This document shows positions 29,101 to 41,100 of a stretch of 64,000 bases of DNA, piece after piece. Position numbers and translations under genes: made by a program. Origin of the DNA: Prostheceraeus crozeri (taxonomy: Eukaryota > Platyhelminthes > Polycladida > Euryleptidae); assembly GCA_907163375.1 (NCBI GenBank), contig CAJQUW010010284.1, forward strand, positions 1-64,000. The letters are read 5' to 3'. How positions within the stretch are numbered: the stretch's first letter is position 1; each line of letters starts with the position of its first letter. The notes under the pieces were generated by a model, which worked only from the letters and a program-made list of their open reading frames with translations, was not told the origin of the DNA and did not search any database.

Positions 29101-32100
29101 TCCAAATGGACAAACACATCGTTTTCTACCAAACCTTTCTTCACATGTCCCTCTTTTACATGGTTTAGCGTCACATCCTCGCCTATCGACATCGCAGAGA
29201 TTTCCAGTCCAACCGTCTTTGCAAATGCAGATTGCTTTTGTTGATCCAACAGCGACACAATCTGCATGTGAATGATGTCTACAAGGATTCAGTTTTTCAC
29301 ACGGATCAATTCTCTGCTGACAAAATTCACCCTTATACCAATCGCCGCACTCACAACTGAAATGTTGTCCTTTCTTTCTGCATATTCCATCATTTTGACA
29401 AGCAGGCGAGCAGGAGCATCCGCCTTTCGTCTCACATTTTACTTGGTAGACTACCAAGAGTGTGCGAGTGCTGTTCTTGTTGTCCTTTTCGATGTGTAGT
29501 AATGCTGGTTGAGCTGATTGTTCGTCACTCAGTTCTACTCTGACGGTTTTTGACGACTCCTCGATGAATTCGGCTCCACTAATGTTGTAATTGATCTTAA
29601 TGTCAATGACTGAATCCGAATCACTTAAAGTCAATTGTATAGGATTCTGAAATTTAGTAGCCTTTGTGTATGAATCATTGTGAAAAGAAGCGAACTGATC
29701 ATTATTGATATAATCAGTCTGAACGAACAGTTTATTCGTAGTAACATCTTTACGATTTTTAGAATTTGTTGTGATTACGAAATTGAACACAGCTGTGCAG
29801 TTATGGCATTCAACAGGTGAGAGCCTGAAATCTATGAAACGCAATTGTAAATTTTTCTCCGATGTGGAAATTGTGATTGAAAGAACCAAAATATACCAAG
29901 TTAGGAACTTCAGTCGAGTTAACATGATTAAAGCCACAGCTTTTTTGTTACTTACGCTTGACAGCAATAGTCTAAAATCAATCGACTGTTGGAGCTGTTT
30001 GACCGCAATGATTGATACGAAGATGATAAAGCTATGTAGGATTTGAATTTGAAAATATCAATGTCAGTCTTAAAGTCATAGAGGTCAGATCAAAGAAACG
30101 GATTCATATCGATGCTTTTTTACATGGTGTTATATATCTAGGAGTCCATGCTTTTCTATTATAGCTTAGACCGCATGAATTCATTAATAATCTAATTCTA
30201 TGTCAAAGCCTTTATCACTGAATCGCAGTCATAGAAATTAACAATACCATAAATACGATCCTACTTCTATGATCACGGTGGAATCCTTAGGCTCAAAGGG
30301 TTCATCAACGATGATGGAAAATAAATGTGCAGTGTAGATTGATATTCATACCAGGGCTCAGATAGTTAATTAAGCTCAATTCTACTTTTCTACGTTCGCC
30401 TAAACTTGAGACCAGCATGCAACGTGCTCAACCGAATGCCGCTCAGATGAGGAATGATTTGATGCGTAGATGACAGCAGATTAAAGATGAAGATGATGAT
30501 GCCATATTCCTGAGGAGTATAGAACTCATTTTTGACCAGCAACCTGACAATCTGTAACCATCACGAGACATGTTTCGGCCTGTTGGGCATCATTAGTCGT
30601 TCGCAGCCAACGGTATTAAGTGGTTGCAGAATGCAATTCGCCCTCCATATGTGTCTACGTCAAAGCAGTGCCTTCCTAGTTAATTCACGCTCTCAACAGA
30701 TGGTCTTGTGGTTATGTGGTTGGAGGGCATGCTTGTACGTCCTCTTGGTCCAACGTTGCTGGTTCGAACCTACTCATGCTGATGAGGTCCAACAGACCGA
30801 AACATGTCTCGTGTTGGTTACATCCATTGAGGCTTGATAAATGTAGAACTTATGTAGCAAAAACATCCTCTTGATAATGTGATCGATCCATACTACTCCA
30901 CCGAATTTTTTTCATGTGACATCAGGATGTGATTTATGATCAGGCCAGCAATCCTTCATGGTTCTGAGTGCTGGGCCCCTCTCAAGACAGATGAGCAGAA
31001 GCTGCACATGGCGAAGATGCGTATGCTAAGGTGGATGCAGGGCTATACACGCTTGGACCGGAAGACCAATGAAGAAATAAGATCTAATGTGGAGATAGCC
31101 CCTATTCAAGAAGTGGCAAGAGCAAGAAGGCTGTCATGGTTTGGTCATGTGCAGCGTCGCGGAGAGAGCCATCCCCTTAAGAAAGCATCACGTCTGCAAG
31201 TGGAAGGAAGAAGAGGTAGAGGCCGCCCGAAGAAGTCCTGGACAGCGACAGTAACCGCCGACATGAAGGCAAAAGGAGTGGATGCCTCCCTGGTCCACAA
31301 CCGGAAGGAATGGAAAAAGAGGACTGGACCTACCCTGGGATACGCGGGACAATGGTCGACAAGGTGAGCAAGGTGAGCATCAGGATGTGATTTACAATCG
31401 TCCGAATAGTCTTCCTCAAAAACGAAAATTTCCCCTATTCATGCAAGAAGACCCACTGTCACATCTTAACTGTCTTTGCCGGTGGAACTTGAAAACTTAA
31501 CAGCCTAACCTACCTTTTTGATACATTATAACGCATTTCATATTCCTCACAAATCCTTTGCATAACCACTTGTGCAGTAGATAGCTGCAATGCAATTTTT
31601 GATGACAATAAAGAATGTATTGAGATTCACAAAAATACATGCGCGTATTCAGACATCGAAATAAGCAAACACGCACTTGCTTTCCTAAACGCAATTATGA
31701 CTCGTGCCATCAATAGATCGCCAAAAATAATGCAAAATTTATCCAGCAGAAACAAACGCAACGGTCTTTAAATTAATGGATGGAATCGCTCTTGGTCATA
31801 GGATTGTGATTCTGTGGCAGGAAGGTTGCATCCTAAGGCCTCAGCCACAGTGCGAGCTTTTCCAAGCGTTTCCTAGCAAAGTGTTTTGCAGCAAGTATAA
31901 AGTCAGAAGTTTTAGACTGCCACACTGCGAGCAAATCAAACCACAGCGATTGATAGCTTGCGGACATACGTTTGCTCGATACGCTCGGGACGCTCGAGTT
32001 TGCTTTGCTTTCAGTGTGGCTGAGACCTAACTATCAACGTATTATTTAGGATGCATGAAATTTCGGCGGGCATCAATTAAAAACTACATTTAGCACGCTG

Positions 32101-35100
32101 CTGACAGGTCGCCTAATTTAGTGGAATGTAATAATAAATACATGCTGCTTTTTCAAAGTAAATGTACATGTAATAATAAAGAGGGATGTAATTCATTATG
32201 GGAATCATTCACCTCCGGAGTTGTGTCTATGTTGATAGATGTAAACCATGCTGGTGATGATTCCTGATATTGGATGAAATAGCAGGTATTCAGGTCTGTC
32301 CTCATTTTTCAGCTCAGGATTCAACTCAATATTTAATTAGTCTATTTATATACATTGTGTTTACAAAAAGCAGCATTTATTAATTATTGCAGGCGCACTT
32401 ACTTAAGCGATTTGCCAGTAGTGTGTTTAAAGTGATATTTAATGAATGCTCGTTGAAATTTCACTAACTTGCTAATTGCAAACCTCAAATTTATCCGGGG
32501 CATGGCTGCAACTTTAAATAGGGAGTTTTGTCAAGAGATGAGGTAGGCCTGCTGATGATTCCTGATGAAATGGAAGCTATTCAGGTCTGCTCCCATTTTT
32601 CAACTGAGAATGCAACTCAATATTTAATTATTCTGCTTACATCGATGTCTAATGATGCTAGCGTTTTATATAATCATGGACAGATTTCCAGCCGATTAAA
32701 TTATGTTTGCATGTGCATCAACCTAGCCCTAAAAATGACAAACTTTGGAGAACTACAAGGTAAATTGCATTCGGCGTCAAAGGAAGGCCAACAGGTGAGA
32801 TGCTAAGTTGTTGATGAATCTCTGTGCATTCATGTGAAGAATTCAGTGCACGGAGAATTCTGGAAAGATCTTTTCCGATGTTTTTCAAGTTTTTCGCGTT
32901 ACTTCTATTATATAAAACTGACTTAAATTTTCATCATGATTTCATGATGAATTCATCAATTTTAGTATGGCGGCTGCCATTCCTGCCATACCGCTTCCGG
33001 CGCCTGTGATGTCGTATGTGTTTTGTATATTGAACTATTTGATTGTCATATTTTTAGATTCATTTTGAGTAGATATCACGTACTCCACTATTTGCCTGTA
33101 ATGTTGAATTCTATTGATTTGCATTAGGTGCTTCATGAGTAGATATTTCACTTTTTGAGTCGATCTGTAAATAGATATAGAGCAATGTGTCATATTTTTA
33201 CACGAATTTTGATTAATATTCAATTTTCATGATGATTTCACTCCCACCATGTCCAGTGAGTCCATTCAACAAACATCCTGAAACGACTTTCAAGCTGCCA
33301 CGGACAGCATCTTCAGAATTAGAAAACTGAACTCCGACTATCTCATAAAACAGGAAAGAATGGGATAAGTAATGTTAGCTATTAATGATTTGAAAATTGA
33401 CTATAAAAGAGGTGCTAACTGGTAAATTCAATATCCGTGAAATTCACCAAATTTCCTGATGTGGCAAAAACAACGAAAGAAAAGCAAATAATGAACATCA
33501 CTCATTAAAATAGCCCAACCTCGCTCTTATAGACGATATCACAGAGGAGCTCAGAGTAATCTAACACCGTCTTCCCCGACACCCAAGATGGCATGTTGAC
33601 AATTTCCTATTTGAACCTCATTTATTGGAGACCGTTGAAGGACGCATTGCTCGGACAGCGCCATCCAGACTATGAGACTCGTATATGGTAAAGAAGAATT
33701 GGTGGCTTGGGCAAGTAACGACTACTTTTTGTGAGCGCAGCATCAACATCGCATGTCAGCTCATTTTCTCCATTGCCGTTGTATATGTGATTCAAGTTTT
33801 TTCAGCATATGTTACATATTCTTTAGATAATATATATTTAATCACAGAATTAGATTCATCTGCGCGCGCTTCGGTTTCCTAGAAAGGAAGAGTTGTAGGT
33901 AACCTTAATATCGTAATGGCACATCATAGAGTTTGACAACTTGCTCCTTCTCGAGTGGATAATTCGTGTATCGCTTGCTATTGGAAATGGCAAACAATAA
34001 GCTGTCAGCAGAGGAACCAGAGCCAGTGAGATAGGCGTGCGTGTTGTGACATCACTTCGCACACACCAAAACACAAATTGTCTGACATTCGATTCAGTGT
34101 ATGCACTAGGCAGTGAGGAATATGCAGAGAAGACGACGGTGAAATCATCAAATGAACTAATTTTCGTACGCCTGCTACTTTTTTTAATAGTGATCGGAAG
34201 GGCCAACATTATGTAGAAAACTTGTGCGCAATGATCTGAATTCTTCGAATCTGAAGGAATTTTGGCAATCGAAGCACTTTGCTGGAACTCACATTAATCC
34301 GCAAGCGACGCACGACTTTTTTCCTATCTCTGTAAGGTATTAGGAATTCCTTTTTGCTCACTTAATGGGTTCCTCGATGTGCCGGCGATTTCGCATTAAT
34401 CACACTTCTAGCAAACCGAAGCAGATAAACAAAATATTTAATTCTGTGTATTTAATAATTTATATTCTCTCGCAGTCATCATTGTGTTGTTTAGCGTATT
34501 ATATATTATATTTAGCGTAGACATATTATATTTGTTTACAGCGCGCAAAACCCGAAGGTATCAAGGCGCCGGTTTACAGCTCAAAACACGGAACAAAACA
34601 AGAACGTCTTTAACTTGCGACGAAATTGGAAGAGGCCAATTTCAAAGTCTCGGATGTTCATAGGAAGACGATTCCAGAGTCTAGGACCCGCTGCCGAGAA
34701 GGCACGGTCGGCCATGCGGGTGCGAGTTCTGGTAGGTTGACAGATGGAGGGACCAGAGGATGAACGAAGACGATATCCAATCGGATCAGGTGGGTGGCAG
34801 TCGTCGGTAAGGTGTCGGGGGATAAACCATGTAACGTCTTATATACGATGACAGCTGTAAGACCAGAGAGAACGAAGACGTGTGCTGCAAGTTGTGACGC
34901 CGCTAATGCGGTGGTCAGCTTTTATTGCTAACAATCAATCAACAGATATTGATCAATGCATTATCAACACCCCGACACTACCCCCTCCACAAAAAACATT
35001 TATATAACAAGTTACAAAAAACAGCATGACAATCGAAATTACAAGGATTAATTTATCCTGCGAAGTCTGCGGATGTTCACAACATCTCCAATATCTAATC

Positions 35101-38100
35101 TTGCCACATTCGATGAAGGTCGACTGATAACTCGATATCTTCCGTTGAAGTGAGGCTGCAATGAATTATGTGTATTCACTCGGATAGCCACAAATTGACC
35201 TGGTTGAGGTCCAGAATAATGTGCTGTTGTTCGGAATCTGCGGATTGATGGCCAATCACTCGATAGAACTCCTGCTCGAGCGTACAGAAGTTGCAAAGGT
35301 GACGATTGAAGAGTTGTGCCAGTCCTATTCATGTCATAGACAGCTCGTTTCAAATTCTGAAGCCAATTTCCGTACACAATGAGTCTATCTTTGAGGGTGC
35401 GATGAGCTCTTTCGATGGCGCTGTTGCCCTGAGGGTTGTAAGCGGTTGTTTTCTGTCCTGTAATTTTGTGGCGTTGTATTAGTTCCTTCATAATACTGCT
35501 GGCAAATTGCGTACCTCGGTCGGATAGTATCGTTGCTGGAGGTCCGTAGCGTAGAATCCATTCATTCTCCAGAGTCCGAATACACGTAGAGGCTGAGATA
35601 TTTGTGAGTGGCACCGCTTCCATCCATCGCGTCGAGTGATCCATCATGGTTAAGACATAGTGATGACCACCTCGTTGTACTGTCAGGGATCCAATTATAT
35701 CGATAGCTACCATTTCTAAGGGAAGAACATCGGGTGAGGTTGGTAACTTCACTTTTCTTGGGCGATATCCTGACCCTGACTTCTTCACACATATTGGACA
35801 GCCTTCAGTAGTTTCGATAATTCGCTTTCGCATACGAGGGAACCAGTACCCTGAGTTGAGAATACTTTCTCGTACTTTTTTCACCGAAAAGTGACCACTA
35901 TTGTGATTAGATTCGATCATTTCTTTTATTTTTGAGTCCGGCACAACAATGTTTCCATAATAACATAAGACATCATCTGAATTAATTGAATATCCAGGAC
36001 AACGACCACTCCGATTTACCATGTCTATCACACATCTTCACACATATTGGACAGCCTTCAGTAGATTCGATAATTCGCTTTCGCATACGAGGGAACCAGT
36101 ACCCTGAGTTGAGAATACTTTCTCGTACTTTTTTCACCGAAAAGTGACCACTATTGTGATGAGATTCGATCATTTCTTTTATTTTTGAGTCCGGCACAAC
36201 AATGTTTCCATAATAACATAAGACATCATCTGAATTAATTGAATATCCAGGACAACGACCACTCCGATTTACCATGTCTATCAGATTTCGCGTTTGTTCA
36301 TCGACCATTTGCTCGTCCTTCCAGATTGGCATTTCATCGACATTTGAAATCATCACGGCATTCACTGTTTCAGTAGGCAAGAGCCTACTAAGAATATCGG
36401 CACCAATGTTGTCCTTACCAGGCTTGTACAGTAGATCAAATTCAAATTCTTCGAGGACTAATAGATAGCGAGCATGACGGCTGTTCGCAGGAGGTTTCTT
36501 TACCATTGATATCAAGGGATTATGGTCCGTGAACACCTGGAACTTCCTTCCGAATACGTAGTTGCGAAAACGACGAATGGCTTCTACCAGAGCAAGAAAT
36601 TCCCTATCTGTAGTAGAGTAATTGCGCTCCGCATTTGTCAGAGTTCGACTGAAAATTGAAATTGGCCCGTTGGATTGGTACAGAATACCGCTTATTCCGA
36701 GAGCACTTGCGTCGACGTCAATACAGAATGTTTCATCGAAGTTTGGATATCGTCGTAAGATGTCCTTTGCCAAAAGAGATTTCACAAGCTGGAACCTTTC
36801 CTCACATTCTTTGCTCCATTCGAATTTCTTCTTTGCGTTATACAGAGGTGTCATTATCCAATTGAAATAGGGAACATGCTCGGACAAATAATTAGCGAAT
36901 CCACAAAAGTTCTCAAGTTCTTTTTTGTTCGTTGGCGAAGATATGCCTTGGAGCTTGTCAATTTTATTGGGATCAGGACGGATTCCCTCAGCTGTAACAA
37001 GATGGCCTAGGTACACGATCGATGTATAGGCGAAGCTGCACTTCCGAGGATTTAGAGTCAAGTTTGCATTGCGTAGCTTCCATAGGACGTTCCTCAAGGT
37101 AATCAAATGCTCACCCATTGTTTTAGACGCGATTATGATATCATCAACAAATGGTATAAGACCTATATCCTTCAATAAGGTCTGAAGTAGTCTTTGAAAG
37201 GACGCCGGGGCATTCTTTAAGCCAAACGGCATAACTTCGAATTGATAAACGCTGTTATTGACCTGGAATGCCGTGAGAGGCTTTGATTCGTCTTCGAGTT
37301 CGATTTGCCAAAAGCCAGATTTGAGGTCTAAGGTAGTAAAATATTTGGAATCTTTTAGCCTGTCTAGCACATCATTGATCAGTGGAATGGGGAAGCAATC
37401 AGATATTGTTTTCTCGTTCAGCTTGCGATAGTCAACCACGAACCGATAACCACCATCTTTCTTTTTCACGAGGAAGAATGGTGACAACCATGCCGAGTTT
37501 GATTCTTTGATAATACCCTTCTGGAGCATATCCTCGATGGCTTCATCAATATGAGATTGCAAATATTGGGGCTGTCTGAAAGGTCGAACTTTTTGGGGAG
37601 ATGGATCCTTCAGATGTATTGAATGCTTCACCAAGTGAGTTCTCCCGATGGAATTTGAATCAGAAAATCGGTCGAGGAATTCATGTTGAAGCAGATTTGT
37701 AATCTTTTCAACTGAGCTTTTTCAACTAATATTTTCATTCTGAGCCAAGAAGTCTCTTCCTAAGATAACTGGGAAATCGCTGTCATCATCCATCACGTAG
37801 AAGGTATGGCGAAATTTTCTACCATTCAGCATGAAGCTTACTTCACATTCTCTTTGAACGACGAAAGTGGCACGCTTAAGCACTGTTCTAAATGGGACTG
37901 GCTGAATGTGTCTCTCTACATAGCACGATAGAGGAATGTGCTGCAGGAGTTGACTGTCATTAACAAATGAGTTCGGTGATCCAGAATCAAGAAGCACTGA
38001 AGTCCGATAATGGCACGGTAAGATAGTCACTGAAGCGGTAACTGTTCTTGTCGAATTACTAGTACCGCCAACTAGTAACTCCCATTCCAGTTTTTTGACG

Positions 38101-41100
38101 ATTTTCTATTAATCCATCTACCACGCTGTCCACGTTGCCCGCGCTGAGTGTTGCTGTGCGCAGTGCAGTATCTTGCTATATGATTTATTCCTCCGCATTT
38201 GTAACAAATTATGGTGTCAGACTGGATTGAACGACTTGAGGCTGCAGCGACTTGTTCAAAGTCGACTACTTGAACAGACGACGTAGCAGCTGTCTGAGGC
38301 GCACTGGGCTGCCTTCAAATGTCTTCATGTCAAATGTCAAATGGGAAGTGTCTTCAAATGGTCAACAACAGTGTTCAATGATGTCGTGTAATCTCCATGA
38401 ATCAACTGGCAAGCAGCCATCGTTAGCGAAGGCGGAAGAATCGAAATGAATTTTCGTAGCTGAGTCTCCTCGCTGGCATCAATGTAGACTGCAGCTTTCT
38501 TGATCACAGCACTTAATTCGATGAGATTGTCAGAATATTTGATGTTCTCAAAGTTCGAAACAGGATCGACAGGTCGATTTCGCTCAAGCCAAGCACGTCG
38601 TATTCTTTCGAAAACAGTATGTGTGGTCGCACGGTCGTCCCACGGCGAAACAATCTGTAGAATTTCTTCGCATACAAATGCAGCAATAATGTCCTTTATC
38701 CTATCCTCCTCAACACCTTTCAGCTTGCAGAATGATAGAAATTGAAGTTTCCAAGTGGCAAAGTCATTGTGTGTTTCCAACATGCGCATCATGGTTCGAT
38801 CAATTGCCTGCTCGTCGCGACGCCAGTGTAAGACCAGAGAGAACGAAGACGTGTGCTGCAAGTTGTGACGCCGCTAATGCGGTGGCACCCCGACATGATC
38901 AACACCCCGACAACAGCCAACTTGAATTGGATGCGCTGCTTTACTGGAAGCCAGTGCAGGTCACGAAGGACCGGTGCAATGTGCTCACGTCTTGAAGTCT
39001 TAGTGATGATAGATAGTTTCGTTAGGCCACTAGATCCACAACTTTGGCCCTGAAGTGCTTTGTCCTCCGAAAGGAACTCAAGTCCCACACCCTACGATCA
39101 GATGCATTAAGTTTGACACTGCTCATCAGGGTTGCAACCGGCCGGGGCCGGGCATGCTTATTTAAACCCTGCCGGTCGGGGATGGGCCGGTGGCTGTCAT
39201 CTCTATACCGGTTGGTTAAGACTTTGATCGTCAGACAATATTTGGTCAACTTGTACCATTAGACGTTATTCAATTTCTACAAGGGATACATAAAATGCAT
39301 GAATGGTAGGCCACCGGCGACTACTCCGGATAAGCGAGAGCTACCAATAACAGGACAATATCATACAAGGCAATTATTCTCACTTTGATAGCATGTTTTG
39401 TGAGATGAGCGGTCATACGCGGAATGACTTACCGTTTTTTACTAATCTAATGAGTTGTAGGCAGGGTTGGCTTTTTGCCGGCTAAAACTGGTTTTTGCCA
39501 CTAAGTGGTAAAAACCCGGTAAAACCCGGCAAAAACTGGTTAATACCGGTAAAAACCAAAATTTCGAAACTTAGTCTATTTATTCACGAAATAATCGACA
39601 ACAAATTGGGGTTTAAGCATTACGATTCATGCGGGTTGCAGATTGCAACTCTTATGTTGCAGACCTTAAGCTTGTAGCATAATGAATGTTGAAAAGCTCA
39701 GGTATTCTCTCACAGAGCCATGATATCAGTTTTAATCACAAACGACAGGCAATGCTGCCTTTGTTTTTTCCACTGCCCCGCACTTTAGAACCCCTTAGGC
39801 CCCACTTTAGCCCCATTAGGCCCAATTTTTGCTTTAGGGCCCGCACTTTTGTACCCTTTAGAAAAAATGTAGACATCAGCACCACGTTGGTCCATCACGT
39901 TGATAAAAATTGCTATATACTTCCGAAATTATCATCAAATGAATGCTCTTTTAGGTGAGAAAAAATGATTTCGTTATATCTAAAAAATGAAAATAAATAA
40001 ATTAATAAAACTGGTTTATACATGGAGCCAAATTAAGCAAGCCACTTTCTTCATGTGGACAAGCTTCAATAATCATTCTTCTGTTGCAGAGTGCATTTTA
40101 AAAGTCTTAGGTTTGATCAGATCTAGATTTGAGCCCTAGTCTCATGCACGCAGAGAGAATGAATGAAATGTATAAAGCAGCAAAACACTAGCACGCTACA
40201 AAGGATGCACCTAAAAGCAATACGTGTATTTGCGTGCATCATTATTAAGCCTATACTGTACATGTACGTAGAAGTGTGAAGTACATGAGGAAAATAAAAA
40301 GCAATTCTATATACAGTCACTATTTTTATGTATTCAATTTATTCAAAATTCTCAATTTCTTCACATACGATAATTCACTCTAATGGTAAACAGCATCAAT
40401 AACGAGATATCTATGACAGGACAAATTCAAATTCAATTCAGCAAGAAGTCTCAATTCTTCACATGCGATATTGACTTGCTTTTTTATGGTAAGCATCGAT
40501 GATGAGATATCTATGACAAAGTAAATTCAAATTTGTCAACTATCAGTGCGAGGAGTTCAATTGTTCACAAGTAACGTGCGACATTGCAACGTTGCAAGTG
40601 CCGAATCGACGTGCGTCTGTTTGCAATTGCCTTCCTTTGCTTCCCTGTGAACCTTACAATGCTTTCAACAGTTCTTAACTTAACAGTAATTTCAAAAACT
40701 TCAAAGTTCTTGTTTCTTCTCAATGGCGTCATCTATTACATATTCTTCAATCCGTTCATCAAAAGTTCTACCCATAATTTGTGTGTTCAAAAGACGTTTG
40801 TGATTGATTTGGTTTTACCTAGGTAATTTCTGCAGTACTCCGTCCGTATCTTTATTTGTCTCTATTTGTGTTCGTCTTTGCTTTAATTAATAAATGTCAT
40901 CAATCACTTCTCCGATTTTGCTTTAGCTTTGCCTTAAGTTCTATACATCCAACATGCATTTCGAAAAACATCTACAAATATATTTCTGTAGTTGCAAATG
41001 AACCGTCTTTCAGAAATTGTAATATGACTTCGGTTTTTTATGTACTTCTGCCTGTATTATTCCATGATGGAGATTGTCAATATCGACATTATCTTGATTA

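Larger units (their letters stand above)
30530..30844. mobile_element. Nonautonomous element with hammerhead ribozymes and pol III-like boxes
   Basis: A 315-bp unit between AGAACTCAT (30521-30529) and AGAACTTAT (30845-30853), a probable 9-bp target duplication. Inverted arms at 30551-30596 and 30779-30826 each carry a hammerhead-type core. Between them are a tRNA-like box A (TGGTCTTGTGG, 30701-30711) and box B (GGTTCGAACC, 30761-30770) about 50 bp apart. Arms and ribozyme resemble Penelope terminal repeats; the boxes suggest a tRNA-derived SINE. No coding capacity. Confidence 0.6.
34856..38912 (-). mobile_element. Ty3/gypsy LTR retrotransposon fossil, broken
   Basis: A 4.06-kb element in minus orientation with short LTRs that start TG and end CA, a 5-bp target duplication ACAGC (34851-34855 and 38913-38917), a purine tract next to the 3' LTR and a TGG-starting primer site next to the 5' LTR. 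Parts in order: gag (about 38100-38800, with a CCHC knuckle near 38170-38210), protease with DSG (about 37720-38030), reverse transcriptase and RNase H (about 36250-37650), integrase (about 35050-36250). The gene order RT-RH-INT defines Ty3/gypsy; the short LTRs recall the Mag-like group. It is broken by a few changes. The shared LTR parts are almost identical, so it is young. Confidence 0.9.

Noticed and set aside
30532-30837. 101-aa plus frame
   Set aside because: It lies within the ribozyme and pol III-box element, which is noncoding by structure.
33856-34209. 117-aa minus-strand frame
   Set aside because: It overlaps dispersed repeat D and is not conserved in the other two copies.
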